DNA of 64,000 nucleotides, from the NCBI RefSeq assembly GCF_017312725.1, contig NZ_BOPO01000147.1, positions 18,995-82,994 on the forward strand, in the 5' to 3' direction. The stretch is from Actinocatenispora comari (GTDB lineage: Bacteria > Actinomycetota > Actinomycetes > Mycobacteriales > Micromonosporaceae). Positions within the stretch are counted from its first letter, which is position 1, and each line of letters starts with the position of its first letter. Positions 49,775 to 58,187 of the stretch are shown in pieces. A program made the translations under genes and the position numbers. Below the pieces are notes generated by a model. That model worked only from the letters and a program-made list of their open reading frames with translations. It had not been told where the DNA came from and made no database searches.

Positions 49775-51601
49775 ATGCCCCACGACAGCCGGTTTCGCCG
49801 CGAGCTCGGTCAGCAGCTGCGGGTCGACTCGGTACGGGCGTCGGCGGCGGCCGGTTCCGGCCACCCGACCTCGTCGATGTCGGCCGCCGACCTGCTCGCC
49901 GTCCTCGTCGACGGTCACCTGCGGCTCGACTACTCCGATCCCAGCAATCCGGACAACGATCACCTGATCTTATCCAAGGGCCACGCGTCCCCGCTCTACT
50001 ACGCGGTGCTCAAGGCGGTCGGCGCGATCGACGACGCCGAGCTGCTCACCTTCCGCAAGTTCGGCTCCCGGCTGGAGGGCCACCCGACGCCGCTGATCCC
50101 GCCGACCGACGTGGCGACCGGTTCGCTCGGCCAGGGGCTGCCGATCGGCGTGGGCCTGGCGCTCGCCGGCGCGCGGCTGGACCGCACCGGGTACCGGACC
50201 TGGGTGCTGTGCGGCGACTCCGAGCTCGCCGAGGGGTCGATCTGGGAGGCGTTCAACTACGCGGGCTGGGCGAAGCTCGCGAACCTGACCGCGATCGTCG
50301 ACGTGAACCGGCTCGGCCAGACCCGGGAGACGATGTTCGGCTGGGACCTGGACGTCTACCGGGACCGGGCGCTCGCGTTCGGCTGGCACCCGATCGAGGT
50401 GGACGGGCACGACGTGGACGCGATCGACCGCGCGTACGACGAGGCACAGGCCACCACCGACCGGCCGACCGTGATCCTCGCCCGTACGGTGAAGGGCAAG
50501 GGGGTGGCGGCGGTCGCCGACCAGCCGGGCAAGCACGGCAAGCCGCTGGACGACCCGGACGCGGCGATCGCCGAGCTCGGTGGCGAGCGCGACCTGCACG
50601 TGTCGGTACCGCATCCGGAGAAGGCGACGCCGCACACCTTCGCCGCGCCCGGCGCCGCGCCACCGCGCTACGAGCTGGGGGAGCAGGTCGCCACCCGGGC
50701 CGCGTACGGCAAGGCGCTCGCGGCGCTCGGCTCGGCCCGCGGCGACATCGTCGCGCTCGACGGCGAGGTGTCCAACTCGACCCACGCCGAGGACTTCCGC
50801 GCCGCCCATCCGGACCGGTACTTCGAGATGTTCATCGCCGAGCAGCAGCTGGTCGCCGCCGCGGTGGGCATCCAGGTACGGGGCTGGGTGCCGTACGCGT
50901 CGACGTTCGCGGCGTTCCTGTCCCGCGCGTACGACTTCGTCCGGATGGCCGCGATCTCCCGCGCCGACCTGCGGCTGGTCGGCTCGCACGCGGGCGTGTC
51001 CATCGGCCAGGACGGCCCGTCCCAGATGGCGCTGGAGGACTTCGCGGCGCTCCGGGCGGTGCACGGCTCCTGCGTGCTGCACCCCAGCGACGCCAACCAG
51101 ACCGTGCAGCTGGTGGCGGAGATGGCCGACCGGCGCGGCATCTCGTACCTGCGCACGCTGCGGGGGGCGACCGAGGTACGCACCCCGGCGGACGAACCGG
51201 TGCACATCGGTGGCAGCCGGATCGCGCTCGGCCCGGACGCCACCGACGTGGCCGTACTGGCCTGCGGGATCACCCTGCCCGAGGCGATCGCCGCGGCGCA
51301 GCGGCTGGCCGCCGAGGGCATCCGGGCCCGGGTGCTGGACTGCTACTCGATCAAGCCGCTGGACCGCGACGCCGTGCTCGCCGCGGCGGACGAGTGCGAG
51401 CTGCTGGTCACCGTCGAGGACCACTGGTCGGAGGGCGGTCTCGGCGCCGCGGTACTGGCCACGCTCGCCGACGCCGGGCGCAAGGCGACGGTGCGTCGCC
51501 TTGCGGTACAAGGGATGCCGGGGTCCGGTACGCCGGCCGAACTGATGCACGCGGCCGGCATCGACGCGGACGCCATCGTCGCCGCGGTCCGCCGGTCCTG
51601 A
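49775..51601 (+). CDS. Transketolase (single-chain, animal/archaeal-like length)
   Basis: A 608-aa thiamine-diphosphate enzyme. The N-terminal Pyr-binding half reads GSGHPTSSMSAADLLAVL, SKGHASPLYYAVL, GSLGQGLPIGVGLALAG and the ThDP motif CGDSELAEGSIWEAFNYAG. The second half includes FEMFIAEQQLVAAAVGI with the catalytic Glu and HAGVSIGQDGPSQMALED. It lacks ~60 residues relative to bacterial TktA, like the mammalian-type enzymes. It exchanges two-carbon units in the pentose-phosphate pathway, or serves a sugar-specific variant. No transaldolase is nearby. ATG 49775 has GGAGG ahead. Confidence 0.9.
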   Translation: MPHDSRFRRELGQQLRVDSVRASAAAGSGHPTSSMSAADLLAVLVDGHLRLDYSDPSNPDNDHLILSKGHASPLYYAVLKAVGAIDDAELLTFRKFGSRLEGHPTPLIPPTDVATGSLGQGLPIGVGLALAGARLDRTGYRTWVLCGDSELAEGSIWEAFNYAGWAKLANLTAIVDVNRLGQTRETMFGWDLDVYRDRALAFGWHPIEVDGHDVDAIDRAYDEAQATTDRPTVILARTVKGKGVAAVADQPGKHGKPLDDPDAAIAELGGERDLHVSVPHPEKATPHTFAAPGAAPPRYELGEQVATRAAYGKALAALGSARGDIVALDGEVSNSTHAEDFRAAHPDRYFEMFIAEQQLVAAAVGIQVRGWVPYASTFAAFLSRAYDFVRMAAISRADLRLVGSHAGVSIGQDGPSQMALEDFAALRAVHGSCVLHPSDANQTVQLVAEMADRRGISYLRTLRGATEVRTPADEPVHIGGSRIALGPDATDVAVLACGITLPEAIAAAQRLAAEGIRARVLDCYSIKPLDRDAVLAAADECELLVTVEDHWSEGGLGAAVLATLADAGRKATVRRLAVQGMPGSGTPAELMHAAGIDADAIVAAVRRS

Positions 51602-51622
51602 CGTCGGCGGCGCCGGCCCGGA

Positions 51623-51964
51623 TCAGCGCCGGCCGACGGCCGGTGGGGTGGCGCGGAACCGGGGCGGCGCGGCGCGCGGCGTGCGGCGGCGCAGGTGCCA
51701 GCGCCAGCCGGCGCCGACGGTCAGCGCGGCCGTGCCCGCGACCAGGGCCGCCACCAGGCAGAACGTCCGGTCCACCGCGGCGGCCATGCCGACCAGCAGG
51801 ATCGCGCAGACCAACAGGGTGCCGACCGCGGTGCGGTAGAGCCGGCGGGCCTGCTGGCTGACCGGTGCGAGCCGGCCGAGCCGGTCGGCGAGCGCCGGAT
51901 CGTCCTGCTCGACGGCCCGCCCGATGATCTCCAGTTGCCGCCGCTCGTACTCGGTCAACGACAT
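51623..51964 (-). CDS. DUF3040 membrane protein
   Basis: A 113-aa protein. The opening MSLTEYERRQLEIIGRAVEQDDPALADRL is the DUF3040 signature seen across actinomycetes. Two hydrophobic helices follow (AVGTLLVCAILLVGMAAAV and FCLVAALVAGTAALTVGAGW), then an Arg-rich tail. Function is unknown; the family is often linked to SepF and other division genes, but none is here. It converges on transketolase, 21 bp away. Confidence 0.88.
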   Translation of the reverse strand: MSLTEYERRQLEIIGRAVEQDDPALADRLGRLAPVSQQARRLYRTAVGTLLVCAILLVGMAAAVDRTFCLVAALVAGTAALTVGAGWRWHLRRRTPRAAPPRFRATPPAVGRR

Positions 51965-52213
51965 GGCCCTGCCTCGTGGACGTAGCGTGACTGTGGGCGC
52001 TCCTCGGGCCGGATGCCGCGGGCCGGTGCGAACCGGCCGGGACCGGCACCGACCCGGTACCGCCGAGCCCCAGTGTGCCAGTGCGGCGACCGCCCGACGC
52101 CGTACTGTGACCGGGCCGACGTGTGAGCTGCGCCGGGCCGGGAATCGGATCGAGTGGATGTCCATAGTGGAGGGTCGGCGCGTCGGCCGGCCGGCCCGCC
52201 GGAGACCACACCC

Positions 52214-52219
52214 TATGAT
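52214..52219 (+). promoter_or_regulatory. -10 box of a leaderless csoR-type promoter
   Basis: TATGAT is one base from the consensus and ends 7 bases before the ATG at 52227, so transcription should start at the start codon. No recognisable -35 is seen in the GC-rich stretch upstream. Confidence 0.55.
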
Positions 52220-52226
52220 GTGCCGC

Positions 52227-52511
52227 ATGACCACGCGCGGCTACACGGCGACCAAACCGCAGCTGCTGACCCGGCTGCGCCGCATCGAGGGCCAGATCCG
52301 CGGCATCGAGCGGATGGTGGACGAGGACCGGTACTGCATCGACATCCTCACCCAGATCGCGGCGATCCAGGCCGCCCTGGACAAGGTGGGCCTCGGCCTG
52401 CTCGACGGGCACGCCCACCACTGCATGCAGGAGGGGGCCGAGGAGGGCCGCGCGGACGAGATGACCGAGGAGATGATGTCCGCGGTCGGCCGGCTGCTGC
52501 GCCGCGGCTGA
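52227..52511 (+). CDS. CsoR/RcnR-family metal-sensing repressor
   Basis: A 94-aa all-helical repressor: LLTRLRRIEGQIRGIERMVDEDRYCIDILTQIAAIQAALDKVGLGLLDGHAHHCM. The Cu(I)-type ligand set Cys (RYC), His and Cys (HAHHC) is present, as in CsoR. Copper would release it from DNA. No copper ATPase or chaperone is adjacent, so it is either orphan or acts elsewhere. It appears leaderless with a TATGAT box. Confidence 0.9.
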   Translation: MTTRGYTATKPQLLTRLRRIEGQIRGIERMVDEDRYCIDILTQIAAIQAALDKVGLGLLDGHAHHCMQEGAEEGRADEMTEEMMSAVGRLLRRG

Positions 52512-52631
52512 CCGAATCCGGCCGTACCGATGCCCGGATCGCCCCGCAGGCTGCCCGATCGGCGTCCGCACTCGGCGCACCGGCCTCGCTGCCGTACCGT
52601 TCTGCTGTCGGTGTGAGATCGGAGGTATGGC

Positions 52632-54107
52632 GTGGTTGCCCTGAACGCGAAGACGGTCCGGCAGCTGCCCGACGAGGTGGTCGTGCCGGGGTACGACCGC
52701 AGCCGGGTGACGGTGGGCATCGTGCACCTGGGTGTCGGCGGCTTCCACCGCGCGCACCAGGCGATGTACCTGGACCGGCTGATGGCCGCCGGCGAGGCGC
52801 TGGACTGGGGCATCTGCGGTGTCGGGGTGCTGCCGGCGGACCGGGCGATGGCCGACGCGCTGGCCGCCCAGGACCACCTGTACACGCTGGTGGTCAAGCA
52901 CCCGGACGGCCGGTACGAGCCGCGGGTGATCGGGTCGATCGTGGACTACCTGTTCGCCCCGGACGACCCGGAGGCGGTCATCGAGCGGATGGCCGCGCCC
53001 AGCACCCGGATCGTGTCGCTGACCGTGACCGAGGGCGGGTACAACCTGCACCACGTCACCGGTGAGTTCGCCGCCGACAACCCCGACGTGCAGCACGATC
53101 TGGCGCCCGGGGTGGCGCCGAAGACCAGCTTCGGGCTGATCGTCGAGGCGCTGGCGCGGCGGCGGGCGCGCGGCATCGCGCCGTTCACCCTGATGTCGTG
53201 CGACAACCTGCAGGGCAACGGCGAGCTGTCCCGGCGGGTGTTCACCGCGTTCGCCCGGCTGCGCGATCCGGAGCTGGCCGACTGGATCGAGGCGAACGTC
53301 CGGTTCCCGAACTCGATGGTGGACCGGATCACGCCGGTCACCACCGACGCCGACCGGGCCGAGATCGCCCGCCGGTTCTCCGTCGAGGACCGCTGGCCGG
53401 TGGTGTGCGAACCGTTCACCCAGTGGGTGCTCGCCGACGACTTCGGCGCCGGCCGCCCCCCGTACGAGAAGGTCGGCGTGCAGGTCGTCGACGACGTCGA
53501 ACCGTACGAGCTGATGAAGCTGCGGCTGCTCAACGCCAGCCACCAGGCGCTCGCCTACTTCGGCCACCTGGCCGGCTACCGGCTGGTGCACGAGGCGGCC
53601 GCCGACCCGCTGTTCGCCCGGTTCCTCCGGCAGTACATGGACCGCGAGGGCACCCCGACGCTCGCCCCGGTGCCGGGTGTCGACCTCGACGCGTACCAGT
53701 CGAGCCTGCTGGAGCGGTTCGCGAACCCCGAGGTGCGCGACACGATCGCCCGGCTGTGCGCGGAGAGCTCCGACCGGATCCCGAAGTGGCTGCTGCCGGT
53801 CGTGCGGGCGCAGCTCGCCGCCGGCGGCCCGATCGATCACGCCGCCGCGGTGGTGGCGAGCTGGGCCCGGTACGCGGAGGGCGTGGACGAGCAGGGCGAA
53901 CCGATCACCGTCGTCGACCCGCTCGCCGACCGGCTGATGGCCGCGGCGAAGCGCCAGCGGGCCGAGCCGCTCGCGTTCCTCGCCGACCGCAGCGTCTTCG
54001 GCGACCTGATCGACGACGCCCGGTTCACCGCGTCGTACCGCGCGAGCCTCGACTCGCTGCACTCCGTCGGCGCCCGCGCCACCCTGGAGAAGCTCGTCGC
54101 CGACTGA
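52632..54107 (+). CDS. Mannitol dehydrogenase family protein
   Basis: A 491-aa long-chain polyol dehydrogenase: VTVGIVHLGVGGFHRAHQAMYLDRL at the N-terminus is the NAD site, and SCDNLQGNG the family signature. The catalytic helix is KLRLLNASHQALAYFG, with Lys and Asn-x-x-His in place. It interconverts mannitol and fructose or a related polyol-ketose pair. GTG 52632 is preceded by GGAGGT at five bases. It lies 120 bp after the CsoR gene and appears monocistronic. Confidence 0.91.
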   Translation: MVALNAKTVRQLPDEVVVPGYDRSRVTVGIVHLGVGGFHRAHQAMYLDRLMAAGEALDWGICGVGVLPADRAMADALAAQDHLYTLVVKHPDGRYEPRVIGSIVDYLFAPDDPEAVIERMAAPSTRIVSLTVTEGGYNLHHVTGEFAADNPDVQHDLAPGVAPKTSFGLIVEALARRRARGIAPFTLMSCDNLQGNGELSRRVFTAFARLRDPELADWIEANVRFPNSMVDRITPVTTDADRAEIARRFSVEDRWPVVCEPFTQWVLADDFGAGRPPYEKVGVQVVDDVEPYELMKLRLLNASHQALAYFGHLAGYRLVHEAAADPLFARFLRQYMDREGTPTLAPVPGVDLDAYQSSLLERFANPEVRDTIARLCAESSDRIPKWLLPVVRAQLAAGGPIDHAAAVVASWARYAEGVDEQGEPITVVDPLADRLMAAAKRQRAEPLAFLADRSVFGDLIDDARFTASYRASLDSLHSVGARATLEKLVAD

Positions 54108-54117
54108 TCCCCGCCGC

Positions 54118-54918
54118 TCAGCCGACCAGCGGGACGAAGGTACCGGTGCCGATGCTCACCGCGAGCGCCACGGCGGCGAGCAGCACCCCGAGCGCCAGTA
54201 CCAGCCGGTCGGCGCCGGTGAACGGGTGCCGGCGGGCGAAGGTGCGCGGGGTGCCGGCGTCGAAGCCGCGCGCGTCCATCGCGGTGGCCAGCCGGCCGCC
54301 CCGCCGTACCGCGCCGACCAGCAACGCGAACAGGGTGGCGGCGAACAGCCGGAAGCGGGCCAGCGGGTTCGCCCCGGCGTCGATGCCGCGGGCCCGCCGC
54401 GCCAGGCCGAGCAGTTCCCACTCGTCGGCCAGCAGCGGCAGCAGCCGGTACGCGGCGAGCGCGCCGATCGCGAACCGGGCCGGCACCCGCAGCTGCTGCA
54501 CCAGGCAGTCGGCCAGGTCGGTCGGGTCGATGGTGGCGAACGCGACCACCCCGGGCAGCGCGATCGCGAGCACCCGCAGCCCGAGCGCGCCGCCGCCGGC
54601 CAGGCTCACCGAGGACAGCTGCAGCGGACCGAGGTGCAGGTAACTCGTCCCGCCCTGGTCGGCGGCGAACAGCATGTTCGCGCAGCCGACCAGCACCGCG
54701 CCGACCAGCACCGGCCAGCCGCGGCGCAGCAGTCGCCGGTAGCGCAACCCGCCGAACGGCAACGCCACCAGCACCCCGACCAGCGCCACCGTCGGGGTCA
54801 CCGGGTCGATCGAGGCCAGTACGGCCAGCGACACGGCCAGCGCGGCACCGAGCTTGGCCAGCGGGTTGAGCCGGGAGACGGGGGCGTCCGGTGGAGCCGC
54901 GGCCGGCGCGATGCGCAT
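54118..54918 (-). CDS. ECF transporter transmembrane component EcfT
   Basis: A 266-aa membrane protein of the CbiQ/EcfT family: PVSRLNPLAKLGAALAVSLAVL, then five or so helices. The coupling-helix motifs are visible: ARRARGIDAG and AMDARGFDAG (A-R-G). These helices grip the ATPases. ATG 54918 overlaps the stop of the ATPase gene by one base. It is third gene of the S-AA-T operon under the TPP riboswitch and should move thiamine or its pyrimidine precursor. Confidence 0.9.
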   Translation of the reverse strand: MRIAPAAAPPDAPVSRLNPLAKLGAALAVSLAVLASIDPVTPTVALVGVLVALPFGGLRYRRLLRRGWPVLVGAVLVGCANMLFAADQGGTSYLHLGPLQLSSVSLAGGGALGLRVLAIALPGVVAFATIDPTDLADCLVQQLRVPARFAIGALAAYRLLPLLADEWELLGLARRARGIDAGANPLARFRLFAATLFALLVGAVRRGGRLATAMDARGFDAGTPRTFARRHPFTGADRLVLALGVLLAAVALAVSIGTGTFVPLVG

Positions 54919-56441
54919 CACGCCACCTCCGCCGGTGCGGTCAGCCGGCCGCCGGCCAGCGTGACGGTACGGTCGGCCAGCGCGTCCACCAGGTCGGTGT
55001 CGTGCGTGACGACCGCGAGCCCGCGCCCGTCGTCGGCCAGCTCGCCCAGCAGCGCCACCGTCTCCCGCCAGGTACGCAGGTCCTGGCCGAACGTCGGCTC
55101 GTCCAGCACCAGCAGTCGCGGCGCGGCCGACAGTGCGGTCGCCACCGACAGCCGGCGCTGCTCGCCCCCGGACAGCGAGTACGGGTTGGCGTCGGCGAGC
55201 CGGCTCAACCGCAGCCGGTCGAGCAGCTCGTCCACGGTGGCGGCGATCTCGGCGGCCGGGCGGTGCAGCCGGCGCGGCCCGAGCGCGAGCTCGTCACGTA
55301 CCCGGGCGGCGACGAACTGGTGTTCCGGGTTCTGGAACACCGACCCGATCCGGCCGGCGAGTGCCGCGGCCCGCCACCGGTGCGGCGGTCGGGCCGCGGA
55401 CCGACCGCCCCGCGCCGAGGCCGCCGCCCGGTCGGTCCCCGCGATCGGTCGGCTCGCCGTCGACCGGTCGGTCAGCGCCGGTTCGGCGACCACCCGGCCG
55501 GTACCCGGTGCGAGCAGCCCGCCGAGCAGCAGCGCCAGCGTCGACTTGCCGGATCCGTTGTGCCCCAGGACCGCCAGCACCTGCCCGGCCGGTACCGAAA
55601 GGTCCACATCGGACAGTGCCGGGGTGCTGCGGTCGCGGTGCGTGTAGCCGAGCCGCTCGGCGCGCAGCAGCGTCGGCCCCGCGGTACGGGACGGGTGCGT
55701 CCCGGCGGGCCCCGAGCCGGGCACCCAGACCCCCTGCGCGGCCAGCGTCTCGCCGTGCTCGGCGAACACCTTCGCCGGCGGCCCGTCGACCGCGATGCCG
55801 CCGCCGGCCGCGAGCACCACCACCCGGTCGACCAGCGGCAGCGCCTCGGCGACCCGGTGCTCGACCAGGATCATGCTGCGCCGCCGGTCGGCCAGCGCGC
55901 CGGCGATCGCGGCGCGCACCAGCTCGGCGCCGGCCGGGTCGAGGTTCGCGGTCGGCTCGTCGAGCAGCAGCAGCTCCGGGTCCGGCGCGAGCACCCCGGC
56001 CAGGGCGAGGCGCTGCTTCTCCCCGCCGGACAGTGCATCGGTGGCCCGGTCGCGCGGGTAGCCGAACCCGACGGTACGCAGCGTCTCGTCCACCCGCGGC
56101 CAGATCGCCGCCGGTGGTACGCCCCGGCACTCCAGCCCGAACGCGACGTCGTCGCCGCTGCGCGCCATCACCAGCTGCGTCTCCGGGTCCTGGAACAGGA
56201 TCCCGGGCCGGTGCGTACCGCCGGGCGGCCGGCCGTCGAGCAGGATCTCGCCGGCCGACTCGCCGGTGTCGGTGGGCAGCAGCCCGGCGATCCCGGCGAG
56301 CAGCGTGGACTTGCCGGCGCCGGAGGCGCCGAGCAGCAGCACCCGCTCGCCCGGCTCGACGTGCAGGTCGACGTCGCGGACGGCCCAGGCCGAGCGGCCG
56401 GCGTGCCGCCAAGAGAAGCCGCGTACCGCAAGGGTGGTCAT
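54918..56441 (-). CDS. ECF transporter fused ATPase (EcfA-A')
   Basis: A 507-aa protein with two ABC domains in tandem. First: Walker A GASGAGKS with Lys44, Q-loop LFQDPETQ, signature LSGGEKQR and Walker B LLLLDEPTANLD. Second: GHNGSGKS, FQNPEHQF, LSGGEQRR and LLVLDEPTFGQD. Between them, a ~30-residue Arg/Ser/Ala-rich linker inside the second domain (SRPIAGTDRAA...) is a local expansion. The Q-loop FQ(D/N)PE is diagnostic of ECF transporters. It powers vitamin uptake with the S and T partners encoded on each side. Confidence 0.92.
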   Translation of the reverse strand: MTTLAVRGFSWRHAGRSAWAVRDVDLHVEPGERVLLLGASGAGKSTLLAGIAGLLPTDTGESAGEILLDGRPPGGTHRPGILFQDPETQLVMARSGDDVAFGLECRGVPPAAIWPRVDETLRTVGFGYPRDRATDALSGGEKQRLALAGVLAPDPELLLLDEPTANLDPAGAELVRAAIAGALADRRRSMILVEHRVAEALPLVDRVVVLAAGGGIAVDGPPAKVFAEHGETLAAQGVWVPGSGPAGTHPSRTAGPTLLRAERLGYTHRDRSTPALSDVDLSVPAGQVLAVLGHNGSGKSTLALLLGGLLAPGTGRVVAEPALTDRSTASRPIAGTDRAAASARGGRSAARPPHRWRAAALAGRIGSVFQNPEHQFVAARVRDELALGPRRLHRPAAEIAATVDELLDRLRLSRLADANPYSLSGGEQRRLSVATALSAAPRLLVLDEPTFGQDLRTWRETVALLGELADDGRGLAVVTHDTDLVDALADRTVTLAGGRLTAPAEVA

Positions 56442-56445
56442 GGCA

Positions 56446-57039
56446 TCACACGGTGCGGGCGCGTTCGCGGCCGGCACCGAACCGGTCGAGCACCCCGGTA
56501 CCGGCCATCGCCCGCACCAGCGCCCAGCCGAGCAGCCCGGCGAGCACCGCGCCGCTGACCGCGCCGAAGCCGGTGTAGGCGAACTTCCAGCCCCACGCCC
56601 AGCTCGGGTAGTAGGTGAACCACTCCCAGACCGTCGCGAACACCGCCGCCGCGGCACCCGCCAGCATCGCCACCGGCAGCTTGAACACCCGGTAGGCGAA
56701 CACCGCGAAGATCAGTTCGGCGCCGAGCGCCTCGACGAACCCCTCCAGTACCGAGGTGAGGCCCCACTGGTTGCCGATCAGCGCCTCCACCAGCGCCGCG
56801 ATCACCTCGACGAACAGCGCCGCGCCCGGCTTGCGGACGATCAGCCCGCCGAGCACCGCGCCGAGCATCCAGATGCCGACGCCGAGACCGCCGGCCGGCT
56901 TGAAGAAGTCGAACGCCGTCCCGAACACGCCCCACAGCAGCGACCACGCCCAGAAGACGACGCCGATCGCGACGCCGAGCACCGCCGCCACGACGATGTC
57001 GATCGTGCGCCATCTCAGGCTGCGTGTCGTGTCACCCAT
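56446..57039 (-). CDS. ECF substrate-binding component, YkoE (thiamine/HMP) family
   Basis: A 197-aa membrane protein with about six helices: LRWRTIDIVVAAVLGVAIGVVFWAWSLLW, then GGLGVGIWMLGAVLGGLIVRKPGAALFVEVIAALVEALIGNQWG. These motifs match YkoE, the S component for hydroxymethylpyrimidine or thiamine. It is the first gene of the operon and follows directly on a TPP riboswitch, which confirms the vitamin. Four bases separate it from the ATPase gene. ATG 57039 is used; the longer ORF to 57099 is unlikely. Confidence 0.92.
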   Translation of the reverse strand: MGDTTRSLRWRTIDIVVAAVLGVAIGVVFWAWSLLWGVFGTAFDFFKPAGGLGVGIWMLGAVLGGLIVRKPGAALFVEVIAALVEALIGNQWGLTSVLEGFVEALGAELIFAVFAYRVFKLPVAMLAGAAAAVFATVWEWFTYYPSWAWGWKFAYTGFGAVSGAVLAGLLGWALVRAMAGTGVLDRFGAGRERARTV

Positions 57040-57149
57040 CGCTGTACCTCCCAGTCCGTGAACCAGGAGGAGCCACCCGTACCCGGCCATGCCGGACACG
57101 GCGACGTGCCGCGACGAGACGCCGACGGCACGCCGAACTGCGTGAGATC

Positions 57150-57256
<107 letters not shown>

Positions 57257-57498
57257 AGAACCGTCCGGCCCTCATGTTGTCGACCTCGACCCTAGTGCCC
57301 AGCCGCGCGCAGCTCAATCGCCCGCGTCGACGGTGTGCCCGCCCTAACAGACGCCAGCGGTACGGGCGGCCCGATCGGCCCCGGTGGGTCGGGGGAGATG
57401 ATTCACAGGGTGTTCGCAGGCTGTTGGTCGGTGGCCGCCGGGTTGACGTGACAGCCTCGAACGCGTTGGCATCCGCACCCCCCGGATCGGGAGGACGA

Positions 57499-58086
57499 AT
57501 GATCAGGCGCTGGGGAGCCGTCCTGATGGCGGCGGCCGGTCTCACCGTCGCGGTGAGCGCGCCGGCCGCGGCGAGCAGCAACACCCCGCGGATCCGGCAC
57601 CACACGCCCAGCCAGACCGGGCGGCCCAGTCAGACCGGGCGGCCCAACCAGACCATCACCTTCGCCCGCACGCCCGATCTCGCCGGCCCGGTGATCCGGG
57701 TGACGGCGCGCGGCCCGATCAACGGCTTCGGCACCGCCCAGGTCGTCGACTTCGCCGGCGACGAGGCGACCGGTGGCTTCCGCGGCATCTGGGAGCTGGC
57801 GTTCGGCGCCGACACCATCCGCTACCAGTTCCGTGGGGTCGCCCGGGATCAGCGCCCGGACCGGTCGACACCGGCCGAGCTCACCGGTCCGACCGGCCTG
57901 CTGGTGCCGGTCGCCGGCGTCCAGCGGGCCGCGCGTGACCTGCCGCAACGGTACGACGCGCTGGTCGCCGGCGACTTCCGGTTGCTGGCGGGCACCGGCC
58001 GGCTGGCCGGAATCGGCGGTTCCGGCACGTTCCGCGGCTTCACCTTGCCGGGCGAGGTGTCTCCGGCCCTTCCGGCCAGCGACTGA
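57499..58086 (+). CDS. Secreted protein of unknown function
   Basis: A 195-aa protein. Sec signal (RRWGAVLMAAAGLTVAVSAPAAA) followed by a short repeat (two or three SQTGRP units) and a ~130-residue beta-rich domain: VIRVTARGPINGFGTAQVVDF, GIWELAFGADTIRYQFRG, DFRLLAGTGRLAGIGGSGTFRG. That pattern of Gly-rich strands recalls allene-oxide-cyclase-barrel-like secreted proteins, but I would not assign it. No Cys in the mature part. GGAGGA precedes the ATG. Confidence 0.75.
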   Translation: MIRRWGAVLMAAAGLTVAVSAPAAASSNTPRIRHHTPSQTGRPSQTGRPNQTITFARTPDLAGPVIRVTARGPINGFGTAQVVDFAGDEATGGFRGIWELAFGADTIRYQFRGVARDQRPDRSTPAELTGPTGLLVPVAGVQRAARDLPQRYDALVAGDFRLLAGTGRLAGIGGSGTFRGFTLPGEVSPALPASD

Positions 58087-58187
58087 TCGCCCGTCCGGCC
58101 AGCGACGGCACGCTGTGTGTGATTTGGCTACCTGCGGGTAACACCGACGAGTAGCCTCGACAGTGCAGCCGGAGCAAGGGGGCCGAG